A stretch of DNA of 34,282 nucleotides, taken from positions 1-34,282 of the forward strand of contig JABHUE010000122.1 in assembly GCA_018672825.1 (NCBI GenBank). Reading direction: 5' to 3'. The stretch comes from Pseudomonadota bacterium (lineage in GTDB: Bacteria > Pseudomonadota > Gammaproteobacteria > Arenicellales > UBA868). Shown piece by piece: positions 1-7,874 of this stretch; within the stretch, counting starts at the first letter, position 1; every line of letters starts with the position of its first letter. The translations under genes were made by a program, and so were the position numbers. Under the pieces are notes generated by a model. That model made no database searches, was not told the origin of the DNA, and saw nothing but the letters and a program-made list of their open reading frames with translations.

Positions 1-75
1 GAGTTATTTTTAGCTTTTGACCGCTGCTCGTTGACCATGGGAGGGGCACACCATCCGCCTTGGGTACCATTTTGA
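1..75. other. Window edge, no gene assigned
   Basis: The first 75 bases lie downstream of the DUF2325 gene. One plus-strand frame is open from base 1 to a TGA at 73-75 and could be the tail of a gene outside the window. About 24 codons are too few to tell. Nothing else is seen. Confidence 0.2.
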
Positions 76-1365
76 TCAGGGATACGCATGGCTAAGGGCC
101 CTCCCAAGCGTGGAAAGACTGGCACGTCGCACGGGAAGAAATCGAATGTTTAACTTTTGGCATTCGCGTTTGATCCTTCCAATAGCGCTGTGGCTGATAC
201 AGTCTATGGGACAGACCACAACGTCGGCTTGTGGGAGCAATTCGTCAAGCCTTCGATCGCCATCCTCCCGACCGCCGTCGTGAAAAAAGAGGCACCCGTT
301 GAGTTTCTCGACGAGATCTCGAAAATGAGGGGCTTGCCGAAAGCGTCCCCCGACATAGAGCACTTTTTTTCCATTGAGGTCGGTTATTGATGACAGGTTT
401 TTGTCTTCATCTGTAAGCTCATCTTGGGTTTCACGCTCGTGCCCACATACGGTGTCGATGCTCGGTGGCTTTTTGCTATTGATCTCGATTTCCGGTTTTT
501 GATGATCTGCCTTAACTTGGAGAATTTCCTGTCGTAACTGGGATTTTTCTCGTCTGAGGTCTCCGACTAATTGGGCTAGCAACTCGTTTTTTTTTCTAAT
601 TTTAATCAGGTTATTCTGATCGTCGATGGCGGATTGAGTTTTGCAACAGTTCTGTTGGCGTAATTGGGACTTGAGATTTAACAAGACTTTTTGGAGTTCA
701 GACTCCTTCTGCTCCCATGAGCGAATGAGTTCAGTCCGTTTGACATTAAGATGTTCGATTTCACGTATGAGACGTTGATTCTCTTTACGTAGTCTGGGGA
801 GATCTCTCAAATCCGCGCGACAGGCCATTCCCGAGATATGGGAAAGCATATGAATATCGCCAACCGCCTTACTCCGGGTCTCGGATGGGGTGTTTTTATT
901 CGTAATGAGCACGTAGTAAGAGCCTGTCAAATCACCGCCTTGCAGCGCACTTTCCCAGAGCGTTTCATATTGAGAATAGTGCGTTTCCTTGAATCGAGTA
1001 ATTGATGTCTTGAATTTTTGTCTAAATAACTTCTCTAACAATCGTCCGGGTCGGGTCCCATCATGCGCAGCATTTACAAAAATATTATGTAGGTGATAGT
1101 CGGTGTACTGATCGGGATTATCGATTCGGGATTTATGAGCCAGTCTGCGAATTTCGGGAATTGTTGCGCAGGTTCCGATTAACGCACAAAGATATTTGGA
1201 TTCAAGTTCCCAGAGGTGAAGAAATGAGTTCTTAGGCTCCGGATTTGTTGGCGGGGCTTTAAAAGGCGTTTTTTTGCTGCCAAAACTCGCGGGATTTTTG
1301 ACGGAACGTGGGGAGAGCCTTGGCGAGCTCTGATCCGTCGATGCTGGAATTTGATCGGAATCCAT
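76..1365 (-). CDS. DUF2325 domain protein with central coiled coil
   Basis: This 429-residue protein ends in a DUF2325 domain at about residues 333-425, recognised by VLYVGGR, FHDGG and the DVVVCPIDCISHSA segment. The N-terminal 45 residues are Pro/Ser-rich and probably disordered. Residues 50-185 form a conserved block with a CALIGTC motif and an HMLSHISGMACR motif, typical of long DUF2325 proteins. Residues 185-290 are rich in Lys, Glu, Gln and Leu and should form a coiled coil. The biochemical role of the family is not established. It follows the small gene at 1372-1611 by 6 bases, so the two are probably cotranscribed. The divergent partner is a peroxiredoxin operon, and the shared gap carries a Fur-like box, which hints at iron or redox stress (inference). 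Confidence 0.85.
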   Translation of the reverse strand: MDSDQIPASTDQSSPRLSPRSVKNPASFGSKKTPFKAPPTNPEPKNSFLHLWELESKYLCALIGTCATIPEIRRLAHKSRIDNPDQYTDYHLHNIFVNAAHDGTRPGRLLEKLFRQKFKTSITRFKETHYSQYETLWESALQGGDLTGSYYVLITNKNTPSETRSKAVGDIHMLSHISGMACRADLRDLPRLRKENQRLIREIEHLNVKRTELIRSWEQKESELQKVLLNLKSQLRQQNCCKTQSAIDDQNNLIKIRKKNELLAQLVGDLRREKSQLRQEILQVKADHQKPEIEINSKKPPSIDTVCGHERETQDELTDEDKNLSSITDLNGKKVLYVGGRFRQAPHFRDLVEKLNGCLFFHDGGREDGDRRLDELLPQADVVVCPIDCISHSAIGRIKRECQKLNIRFLPVRRASLSTLGRALSHAYP

Positions 1366-1371
1366 TTTTTT

Positions 1372-1611
1372 TCAGTGCAATATTGGTTGGCATTGCCAAT
1401 GCAACGCAAGAAGGCGTTCTGCTGTTTTATCCAGTTTGGCGCAGCCTTGTGAGCGAGCGGCCTCTTTGAGCCATGAGAGATGTCGGGCTATTTCGGACGC
1501 GAGATAAGGCTCCCTTGAGTCGGAGTAGCGGGACATAAGGTACAAAAGAGCGGAACACAGCATGTCGACTGAGTCATTCGACGTGTTGGCGTTAACTGGA
1601 GATGCTTCCAT
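1372..1611 (-). CDS. Small helical hypothetical protein upstream of the DUF2325 gene
   Basis: This 79-residue protein has no signal peptide, membrane segment or catalytic motif that I recognise. It looks all-helical, with a core ALLYLMSRYS stretch followed by ARHLSWLKEAA, and has two or three Cys residues without CxxC spacing. The ATG at 1609-1611 is the obvious start. Its stop lies 6 bases before the DUF2325 start, so the pair is likely one transcript reading away from the Fur-like box. I recall similar short proteins next to DUF2325 genes elsewhere, but I cannot name a function. Confidence 0.65.
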   Translation of the reverse strand: MEASPVNANTSNDSVDMLCSALLYLMSRYSDSREPYLASEIARHLSWLKEAARSQGCAKLDKTAERLLALHWQCQPILH

Positions 1612-1676
1612 TTTAAAAAGTTTTCCTTTTAGGCTGATTTAGCGCCGTGAGAATGGTGGTTGAGATAACAATTGCG

Positions 1677-1695
1677 AATAAGAATGATTCGTATT
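1677..1695. promoter_or_regulatory. Fur-box-like palindrome between divergent units
   Basis: AATAAGAATGATTCGTATT is a 19-bp palindrome around a central G with one mismatched pair. It closely resembles the Fur consensus form with TGAGAATGATTCTCA at its core. A TATTAT that could be a -10 overlaps its right edge at 1692-1697. It lies 77 bases before the peroxiredoxin ATG and 66 bases before the minus-strand small gene, so it could control both directions. The Fur assignment is by similarity only. Confidence 0.65.
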
Positions 1696-1771
1696 ATCAT
1701 ATTTGAAGAAGAGCTTGTCAACCAACCTGATGTTGCGCAATTGCTTAGCGCAAATGAGTAAAGGAAAAATA

Positions 1772-2395
1772 ATGACTTTATTAATTGGAAAAGAGGCGCC
1801 TGATTTCACCGCGGATGCCTGTACACCCGATGGACAACTGTTGGAAGGATTTAACCTTCATCAGGAAATCGATCAACGTTACGGGGTTATCTTTTTTTAC
1901 CCGATGGATTTCACATTTGTGTGCCCAACTGAAATTCTTTCTTTATCCAGTCGGGCCGAAATATTTAAAAAATTAAATTGTTCCGTTGTTGGAATTAGTG
2001 TGGATTCAAAATGGACCCACAACGCGTGGCGTAATACACCTCCAAAGATGGGCGGAATAGGCGACATCAGTTTCACATTGATCTCAGACCTTGATCGATC
2101 TATCTCCGCGTCTTACGGAGTGCTTGCGGAGGATAGCCGCAGCTATTATCCAAGCGGGGTATCTGTTCGAGCCACTTTTTTGACTGATAAAAACCGAATA
2201 GTTCGGCATATGGTTGTGAACGATGAGCCGTTGGGTCGTAACATGAACGAGCTCATCCGAATGATTCAGGCGCTTCAGTTTTTTGAAGAGAATGGACAGG
2301 TCTGCCCATCGGGATGGAATACAGGTGACACCGGAATGATTAATACCCCCGCGGGAGTCGCGGAATATTTGTCCACGTCCTCCACAAACACTTAG
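1772..2395 (+). CDS. Typical 2-Cys peroxiredoxin (AhpC/Prx1 class)
   Basis: This thiol peroxidase reduces H2O2 and organic hydroperoxides in the cytoplasm. From the ATG at 1772 the product is 207 residues, the usual family length. An upstream TTG at 1703 would add 23 residues that do not look like peroxiredoxin, and AAAGGA sits just before the chosen ATG. The peroxidatic site is FTFVCPTE with Cys51. The resolving Cys178 lies in VCPSGW, and Arg133 matches the family active-site Arg. No AhpF-type reductase gene is nearby, so the electron donor is unknown. It is first in a plus-strand group with the Cys-rich and FeoA-like genes and starts just after the Fur-like box, so iron or peroxide control is likely. 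Confidence 0.93.
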   Translation: MTLLIGKEAPDFTADACTPDGQLLEGFNLHQEIDQRYGVIFFYPMDFTFVCPTEILSLSSRAEIFKKLNCSVVGISVDSKWTHNAWRNTPPKMGGIGDISFTLISDLDRSISASYGVLAEDSRSYYPSGVSVRATFLTDKNRIVRHMVVNDEPLGRNMNELIRMIQALQFFEENGQVCPSGWNTGDTGMINTPAGVAEYLSTSSTNT

Positions 2396-2404
2396 GGTGA
2401 ATAA

Positions 2405-2635
2405 GTGGCAAATACAAAGACCAGTGATGCGCGTGGCGGCAACCCGTGTAGCGTTGCGGAGGTTTGTGAGAGCTGCGGCGGGCAAGTTCGGGCATCGCAG
2501 GGGTGTGAGGTTACTTTCGGTTCGGGCGGGTTTCAATGCTTCGGCATGGCCGCAATTCAGGATCAAAAGCCCTGGCAGCGAAAACTATGTTGGGGGTGCA
2601 TGAATGATGCGGTTACAAGTCTTATCTCAAACTAA
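2405..2635 (+). CDS. Cys-rich small protein with two CxxC pairs
   Basis: This 76-residue product starts at GTG 2405, nine bases after the peroxiredoxin stop, with an AGGG-like ribosome site in the gap. It has seven Cys residues (15, 21, 24, 34, 45, 62, 65), including CESC at 21-24 and CWGC at 62-65. That arrangement fits a zinc ribbon or an iron-binding fold. No membrane segment is seen. Its 3' end overlaps the next gene by 32 bases. I do not recognise the family. Position in a Fur-boxed peroxiredoxin/FeoA-like group suggests a metal or redox role (inference). A competing frame at 2397-2603 gives an Arg/Ala-rich product and was set aside. Confidence 0.6.
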   Translation: MANTKTSDARGGNPCSVAEVCESCGGQVRASQGCEVTFGSGGFQCFGMAAIQDQKPWQRKLCWGCMNDAVTSLISN

Positions 2636-2897
2636 AGTGATTGGGAAGAGTGTCTTTAGCTCACTCTCTCTTGACTCCCTAGAAGTTGGTGAAAAATTTA
2701 ATATTAATGACGCTTCTTTGCGAGCGGTCCTTCGGGCTTTGCTGCATAGCGGGATTTCGGAATCAACAGAATTGATGGTTTTGAGTCGGGATCAGTCAAG
2801 TATTTGTGTCAGTGCCTGTAGTGGTCCGCAGTGTGTCCGCCTTCGAAAAGCGCACGCAAAACACGTTTCTGTCCAACTGGTTTCACTTGAAAAGTAG
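2604..2897 (+). CDS. FeoA-like domain protein
   Basis: This 97-residue protein has the pattern of a stand-alone FeoA domain at about residues 22-94: a leading L-x-x-L-x-V-G-E, then LRALLHSGI, a TELMVL strand, and a closing VRLRKAHAKHVSVQLV. FeoA proteins are small SH3-like cytosolic partners of the ferrous transporter FeoB. There is no FeoB gene in the window. The start overlaps the Cys-rich gene by 32 bases and a G-run precedes the ATG, suggesting translational coupling. A second ATG follows at once (MM). Two Cys at 71 and 77 are unusual for the family. The FeoA call rests on pattern recognition and the iron context. Confidence 0.6.
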   Translation: MMRLQVLSQTKVIGKSVFSSLSLDSLEVGEKFNINDASLRAVLRALLHSGISESTELMVLSRDQSSICVSACSGPQCVRLRKAHAKHVSVQLVSLEK

Positions 2898-2923
2898 CGA
2901 AAATTCGGGTGATTAGGCTCGTA

Positions 2924-3016
2924 ATGGCACTTGTAACTGGCGTGCGGGCATTCGGTACCAAGCCCGGGGTTGGTCGTTCAATTAAAGGATTAAGTTGTCG
3001 TGATTGCGCCTGTTAA
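2924..3016 (+). CDS. Possible 30-residue Cys-containing microprotein
   Basis: An ATG at 2924 opens 30 codons ending in SCRDCAC before TAA. It follows the FeoA-like gene by 26 bases on the same strand. Three Cys in the last seven residues and the position at the end of an iron-linked group are the only reasons to note it. No clear ribosome binding site is present. Confidence 0.15.
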   Translation: MALVTGVRAFGTKPGVGRSIKGLSCRDCAC

Positions 3017-3106
3017 GGGAATTTTAAAAAGGTCTGTTGGCTAGGTGCAGGTTTTGGCCATCATTTCAAAAAGAAGCCGTCAATGAGCAGGGTAAAGAAA
3101 AAACGT

Positions 3107-3125
3107 ATTGCGAACGATTCGCATT
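3107..3125. promoter_or_regulatory. Second Fur-like palindrome
   Basis: ATTGCGAACGATTCGCATT is a 19-bp near-palindrome with inner arms TGCGAA/TTCGCA and two mismatched pairs. It shares the GAAnGATTC core with the box at 1677-1695. It lies about 470 bases before fbpA, far for direct control, unless an unannotated transcript starts here and reads through to fbpA. Confidence 0.35.
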
Positions 3126-3278
3126 CGCGTTATTATCCGTCCCGATAGCGAAACCAAACAGGCCCTGAACCAGGCTCGGTTCCTTTCGAAAAACGGCAGC
3201 ATTATTAAAGGCGCAAGACCCAAGCCGATACAAACCGAGGGTAGCGGTTCTAAACGTCATGCAAGAGAACAATAGCAG

Positions 3279-3503
3279 ATGAACGATTTCATTAAACAGG
3301 GAATTAAAAATCTCATTGCCTCAATAAAGCGCAGGTTTATTCGCGCCTCGGGGAATGTTCAAAAGTTCGTAAAAATTTTTGGGCAGTCCGGGTCAATTTT
3401 TGGACTGGTCAAACAGGTTTGGATAGAGACAGATGAGATAAGTTTTAAAAGACAATTAATTGCGGATAGATCACGAAGGACGCGCAATCCTTCCGGGTTC
3501 TAG
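3279..3503 (+). CDS. Possible small basic protein
   Basis: This 74-codon ORF from ATG 3279 encodes a basic peptide with an amphipathic N-terminal half (FIKQGIKNLIASIKRRFIR). It starts three bases after the stop of the TTG-started frame at 3108-3275. There is no recognised domain and no strong ribosome site. It could be real, a remnant, or chance. Confidence 0.25.
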   Translation: MNDFIKQGIKNLIASIKRRFIRASGNVQKFVKIFGQSGSIFGLVKQVWIETDEISFKRQLIADRSRRTRNPSGF

Positions 3504-3529
3504 TTACTTACATATTAATAGGCAAATAG

Positions 3530-3550
3530 GACTCTTAAATCTTTAAGGTC
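3530..3550. repeat. Inverted repeat upstream of fbpA
   Basis: CTTAAA (3534-3539) and TTTAAG (3542-3547) are perfect arms around TC. GAC and GTC extend them with one bulged T. It lies 47 bases before the fbpA ATG and could be an operator or a leader hairpin. It does not match the Fur core. Confidence 0.3.
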
Positions 3551-3597
3551 AAGATCCTCGATTCATTTAATTTCACCAACCAGGAGTTTTAGAAAAG

Positions 3598-4626
3598 ATG
3601 AAGATAAAAGTTAGACTTCCATTTATTGGCGCAGCAATGGTCTCGGCGTTTGTTGGGCTGACACCACTTTTTGCAAGCGCCGGAGAGGTAAATGTCTATA
3701 GTTACCGAAAACCCAAGCTCATTGACCCGATGTTTGAGGTATTTACTGAGCAAACGGGTATCAAAGTGAATTCAGTGTTTGCTAAGAAGGGGATGTTAGA
3801 GCGTTTAGAAAGTGAGGGTGCTAATAGTCCCGCAGATCTTGTGTTCACGGTTGATATCGGCAGGCTTTCTGATATTAAAAATGCTGGCTTAACGCAGTCC
3901 GTTAACGGCAAACGTTTTGCAGACGATATCCCTGAAAATTTTCGTGATCCCGAGGGTCATTGGTTTGGATTGACAACCAGAGCGCGGATTATTGCGGCGT
4001 CAAAAGATCGTGTTAAGCCGGATGAGATTCTAAGTTATGAGGATCTTGCTGACCCGATGTGGAAGGGAAGAATTTGCACGCGATCAGGCAAACATCCTTA
4101 CATGACCGCCCTCATTGCGAGCATGATTGCTCAGCATGGAGAGCCTGCAGCGAAAGAATGGCTGATGGGTGTAAAGAGTAATCTAGCCCGTAAGCCTCAG
4201 GGAAATGACCGAGCACAAGTCAAGGCGATCAGTGAAGGCGTGTGCGACCTGGCGGTGATTAATCACTATTACATGGCGAAGATGCTCAAAGATCCTGAGC
4301 AAGTGCCATGGGCTGAATCCGTCAATGTCATCTTCCCAAATCAGGCGGATCGCGGAACACATATGAACGTCAGTGGAATGGCGCTCACCAAACATGCGCC
4401 GAATAAAGATGATGCTCTGAAACTTATGGCTTTTCTTGCGAGCGACCAGGGTCAAGAGATGTATGTCCAGAAAAATGGCGAATATCCCGTTAAAGCGGGT
4501 ATTCCGTGGAGCGACTTACAGAACTCATGGGGACCATTTAAAGAAGACAGCTTGGGACTTTCTGTAATTGCAGATAATCGCGCAGCAGCCGTTCGGTTAG
4601 CTGATGAGGTGGGTTACAACGATTAG
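3598..4626 (+). CDS. fbpA: Ferric iron ABC transporter substrate-binding protein
   Basis: This periplasmic protein binds Fe(III) and passes it to the FbpBC permease. The 342-residue product starts with a Sec signal peptide (KIKVR, hydrophobic core, cut near FASAG-E). Mature sequence begins VNVYSYRKPKLIDPMFEVF, typical of the FbpA/FutA/IdiA group. The double Tyr at 224-225 in INHYYMAK is the family's iron-ligand pair. Cys160 and Cys216 could form the disulphide seen in relatives. The C-terminal NGEYPVKAG motif is also characteristic. An AGGAG ribosome site lies before the ATG. A strong terminator follows, separating it from fbpBC, as expected where binding protein is made in excess. Confidence 0.95.
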   Translation: MKIKVRLPFIGAAMVSAFVGLTPLFASAGEVNVYSYRKPKLIDPMFEVFTEQTGIKVNSVFAKKGMLERLESEGANSPADLVFTVDIGRLSDIKNAGLTQSVNGKRFADDIPENFRDPEGHWFGLTTRARIIAASKDRVKPDEILSYEDLADPMWKGRICTRSGKHPYMTALIASMIAQHGEPAAKEWLMGVKSNLARKPQGNDRAQVKAISEGVCDLAVINHYYMAKMLKDPEQVPWAESVNVIFPNQADRGTHMNVSGMALTKHAPNKDDALKLMAFLASDQGQEMYVQKNGEYPVKAGIPWSDLQNSWGPFKEDSLGLSVIADNRAAAVRLADEVGYND

Positions 4627-4675
4627 ATGTTGCATCGAACATTCCGTTGTTTGACCGGATCTTTGGGTCTGGTTT

Positions 4676-4706
4676 AAAAGGGCGCCTCAGGTCGCCCTTT
4701 TTGTTT
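4676..4706 (+). terminator. Rho-independent terminator after fbpA
   Basis: AAAGGGCG (4677-4684) pairs with CGCCCTTT (4693-4700) around a CCTCAGGT loop and is followed by a T-rich run. It should end most fbpA transcripts before fbpB. Confidence 0.85.
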
Positions 4707-4771
4707 GCCGCGACCTTATTTATGTTTTTATTAAAAAAATGATGGGTTTTGAGGAGCTCCAAGCTGAATAT

Positions 4772-4792
4772 AGCCAAGGCTTTTTGTTGGCT
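4772..4792 (+). other. Short leader hairpin before fbpB
   Basis: AGCCAA (4772-4777) can pair with TTGGCT (4787-4792) around a GGCTTTTTG loop. It lies 29 bases before the fbpB ATG, and no ribosome site is evident between them. It could affect fbpB expression or be chance. Confidence 0.25.
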
Positions 4793-4820
4793 GTAACACT
4801 GATGGCTTACAATTAAAAAA

Positions 4821-6539
4821 ATGATCGCGACTAAGACAGACCTTCCGAACGCAATACCGAGCAGACGTGTTGAGTGGTCGGTTTGGACGAGTGGTTGGAC
4901 GCTTGGTTCTGTTTTACTTGCGTTGTTAGCGCTGATGCCGGTCGCCGCGGTTTTATTTTTTGCACTGGATTCAAGCGGTGATATCTGGACGCATCTGGTT
5001 GAGACTGTTCTATTTGGTTATCTTAGTAATACGCTGCTGTTGATGCTAGGCGTTGGCTTTAGTGTGTTGTTAACTGGTGTGTCTACCGCGTGGCTCGTCA
5101 CCATGTGTCGTTTCCCCGGGAGACGGATGTTTGAGTGGTTACTATTACTGCCGTTGGCAATACCCGCTTATGTGATTGCCTATGCTTACACGGATTTTTT
5201 GGAGTACGCGGGGCCTGTGCAAGGCGCATTGCGGATGGTTTTTGGCTGGCAGAGTGCTCAAGATTATTATTTCCCTGAAATTCGTTCTTTAGAGGGGGCG
5301 ATTATTTTTATGGGGCTAGTGCTATATCCCTATGTTTACTTATTGGCGCGAGCGGCTTTTTTGGAACAGTCGGTGAATGTACTTGAGGTAAGTCGTGTGC
5401 TGGGCCGAGGACCGTGGCGCACATTTATCTCCGTATCTCTGCCCGCAGCGCGACCTGCCATCGTGGTAGGGGTTTCATTAGCGTTAATGGAAACGTTAAA
5501 TGATTACGGCACAGTCGATTTTTTTGCGGTCTATACCATGACAGCCGGACTGGTTGATGTGTGGCTCGGCATGGGCAGTCTTGCAGGTGGGGCGCAGATT
5601 GCAACCACCATGTTGATATTTGTTATTGTGTTAATCAGTTTGGAGAGAATGAGTCGACGACATCAAAAAGTCTTTCAGCAGTCTAGCAGTCGATTTCGGC
5701 AACTGCCGACTTATCCTTTAAAAGGATATCGAGCTGGATTTGCGATGAGCGTCTGCGGCTTACCCGTCTTAGCCGGTTTCGTTATTCCCGTTTTAGTGCT
5801 CAGCCGGTTAGCGTTCGTCTATTTCGATGAGTCATGGACACCGGCTTTTAAAACCTATGCCCTGAATAGCCTGATGCTATCGTTTGTAGCCGCTTTATTC
5901 GCGTTGACTGTGGCGCTTTTTATTGCCTATAGTCGTCGACTTCATGAGGGACGTTTACTCGCGCTCGCGACTCGAGTGGCATCGTTGGGATACGCTGTTC
6001 CGGGAGCCGTGCTCGCGGTTGGCATACTGGTCCCGTTTGCTGCGTTCGATAATGCTGTTGATGCATTTTTGAGAGAGACCGTTGGTATTTCTTCGGGTTT
6101 GCTTTTGAGTGGAACAATTTTCGCGGTCTTGTTTGCTTATGTTGTGCGTTTTCTCGCAGTGGCGCTTGGGCAGGTTGAGTCAAGTCTTGAAAAAATATCG
6201 CCATCACTTGATATGGCAGCCCGAACTTTAGGTTATCGTGCAGGGCCGACTCTGGTGCGCTACCATCTGCCACTTATTAAAGGGGGAATGCTTACAGCGG
6301 TAATGATCGTGTTTGTAGACTGCATGAAAGAGTTACCGGCGACTCTTCTTCTGCGACCCTTTAATTTTGAGACATTGGCAACGCATGTGTATCAGTTTGC
6401 ATCCGATGAGATGTTGGGTGAAGCTGCGCTGGGTTCGCTTACAATCGTGGCAGTTGGTTTGTTACCGGTCCTGTTGCTGAGCAGGATGATTTCCAGTTCC
6501 AGAGAGAACATAGCGAGTTCGCAGAGACGAAATTCTTGA
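4821..6539 (+). CDS. fbpB: Ferric iron ABC transporter fused permease
   Basis: This 572-residue inner-membrane protein has two permease halves in one chain, as in FbpB/SfuB, with about 12 membrane segments. The two cytoplasmic EAA-type loops are visible: EVSRVLGRGPWRTF followed by LPAARPA in the first half, and MAARTLGYRAGPTL followed by LPLIKGG in the second. They dock onto FbpC. The ATG at 4821 has an A-rich leader rather than a clear Shine-Dalgarno. The stop TGA overlaps the fbpC start (TTGA), so the two are translated together. The nearest likely partner is the binding protein FbpA upstream. Confidence 0.95.
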   Translation: MIATKTDLPNAIPSRRVEWSVWTSGWTLGSVLLALLALMPVAAVLFFALDSSGDIWTHLVETVLFGYLSNTLLLMLGVGFSVLLTGVSTAWLVTMCRFPGRRMFEWLLLLPLAIPAYVIAYAYTDFLEYAGPVQGALRMVFGWQSAQDYYFPEIRSLEGAIIFMGLVLYPYVYLLARAAFLEQSVNVLEVSRVLGRGPWRTFISVSLPAARPAIVVGVSLALMETLNDYGTVDFFAVYTMTAGLVDVWLGMGSLAGGAQIATTMLIFVIVLISLERMSRRHQKVFQQSSSRFRQLPTYPLKGYRAGFAMSVCGLPVLAGFVIPVLVLSRLAFVYFDESWTPAFKTYALNSLMLSFVAALFALTVALFIAYSRRLHEGRLLALATRVASLGYAVPGAVLAVGILVPFAAFDNAVDAFLRETVGISSGLLLSGTIFAVLFAYVVRFLAVALGQVESSLEKISPSLDMAARTLGYRAGPTLVRYHLPLIKGGMLTAVMIVFVDCMKELPATLLLRPFNFETLATHVYQFASDEMLGEAALGSLTIVAVGLLPVLLLSRMISSSRENIASSQRRNS

Positions 6540-7645
6540 AACCGTATTCCCCTAACTCACCGCGTCAGAGTCTTCTGCGGTCCGAAGTTGAACCTCTTTT
6601 GGAAGTCCGAGGAATCAGCTGTAATTATGATCTTGAGCGAGCCGTATTTGATTTAAGTCTCACAGTGCATCGTGGTGAACAAGTTTGCCTTCTTGGCCCT
6701 AGCGGCTGCGGAAAAACGACGGTGCTTAGGGCGATCGCGGGCTTTCATCCCATTTTAACGGGTAGCATCCTGATTAATGATCAGCAGGTATCGGCTGTTA
6801 ACAATATGGTTCCACCGGAGGCGCGGCGCGTGGGTATGGTCTTTCAGGACCATGCGCTTTTCCCTCATTTGACGGTGCGCGAGAACATAGCGGCTGGGTT
6901 GGCTCAACTTTCTGCGGGTCTTCGGGGAGAGTCGGTGGGCGAAATGCTTGAACGTATGGGCTTGAGCCATCATGCGGATCGCTATCCCCACGAGCTTTCG
7001 GGTGGTCAGCAGCAGCGCGTTGCGCTTGCTCGCGCACTTGCGCCAAAACCTTTGTTGCTACTTATGGATGAGCCATTTTCTAGCCTTGATCAGGAGTTGC
7101 GCGAGCACATGGGTCAAGAGGTATCGGACATGTTGAAAGAAAGCGGAACGACTTGTGTAATGGTGACTCACGATCAAAACGATGCCTTTGCGTTGGGGGA
7201 TAAAGTCGGTGTCATGTCAGAGGGCGCTATTGTTCAGTGGGATACACCGTACAACCTTTATCATCAGCCGCAGACACATTTTGTCGCTGACTTTATTGGC
7301 AATGGTGTTTTTATCAATGGTCAGTGTGAGGATAAGAAGCAGGTCAACACATCGCTCGGCATGCTTCAAAGTGATATAGCGCTTGATTGGAGTAATGACG
7401 CTGATATCGAGGTTTTATTGCGACCTGATGATGTCGTCTATGATCCGGATGGGTCAATAATTGCAAAAGTGACACGGCGTGCGTTTAAAGGCGCACAGAT
7501 TATGTATACCTTGCGAACGCTCGATGGAGTCAAATTACTCGCGTTATTTCCGAGTCACGCAAATTTTGGTATTGGTGATGAGGTGCGCGTTCGACTGGAT
7601 GTTGATCATCTGGTTGTCTTTGAGCAAAACTCGACCGTTGATTAG
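6536..7645 (+). CDS. fbpC: Ferric iron ABC transporter ATP-binding protein
   Basis: This 369-residue cytoplasmic ATPase drives iron import. Walker A is GPSGCGKTT at 54-62, the Q-loop is VFQDHALFPH, the signature LSGGQ is at 154-158, Walker B LLLLMDEP is at 173-180, and the switch His is in VTHDQ. The region after about 240 is the regulatory C-terminal domain (TOBE-like, LLRPDDVVYDP). I took the TTG start because it overlaps the fbpB stop by four bases. The first recognised domain residues begin at about 21, so a slightly later start is possible but no better codon was seen. Confidence 0.93.
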   Translation: MKPYSPNSPRQSLLRSEVEPLLEVRGISCNYDLERAVFDLSLTVHRGEQVCLLGPSGCGKTTVLRAIAGFHPILTGSILINDQQVSAVNNMVPPEARRVGMVFQDHALFPHLTVRENIAAGLAQLSAGLRGESVGEMLERMGLSHHADRYPHELSGGQQQRVALARALAPKPLLLLMDEPFSSLDQELREHMGQEVSDMLKESGTTCVMVTHDQNDAFALGDKVGVMSEGAIVQWDTPYNLYHQPQTHFVADFIGNGVFINGQCEDKKQVNTSLGMLQSDIALDWSNDADIEVLLRPDDVVYDPDGSIIAKVTRRAFKGAQIMYTLRTLDGVKLLALFPSHANFGIGDEVRVRLDVDHLVVFEQNSTVD

Positions 7646-7874
7646 CGAATGCTTTAGGCGTGATTTCGCCGGAAATTGATACATTGCTAAAGATCCCGAA
7701 AGTTCCTGTTTAAGTCGTCGCAGACGATTACCGGTCAAAGTTCCGAGCTAAATCAACGCTTTTTAGTAGCTGTTATTGTTTTGAGTGTCATTTCCGGGTT
7801 TAGAAGTTGTTCAGATCTAAGTTGCCGTGGTTAAATGATGCTTGAAAGGGAGCTGCGTGCGCCCAAAACTGGCG

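Larger units (their letters stand above)
2898..3597. other. 700-bp gene-poor stretch before fbpA
   Basis: No convincing gene is seen here. It holds a 30-codon ORF at 2924-3016 (ATG, ending SCRDCAC), a Fur-like palindrome at 3107-3125, a 55-codon frame at 3108-3275 with only a TTG start, a 74-codon ORF at 3279-3503, and an inverted repeat at 3530-3550. A minus-strand frame at 3066-3272 has no supporting signal. The stretch may contain a small RNA, microproteins or gene remnants. Confidence 0.5.

Noticed and set aside
157-390. Plus-strand frame inside the DUF2325 gene
   Set aside because: It lies opposite the conserved DUF2325 domain, whose motifs are unmistakable on the minus strand.
2084-2566. 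160-codon minus-strand frame across the peroxiredoxin and Cys-rich genes
   Set aside because: It is antisense to a clear peroxiredoxin, has no recognisable domain and no start signal.
7807-7816. TTGTTCAGAT upstream of potF, identical to ten bases of the 14065-14074 region
   Set aside because: Only a half-site matches and the other arm is not symmetrical, so joint control of potF by the fusion is not supported.
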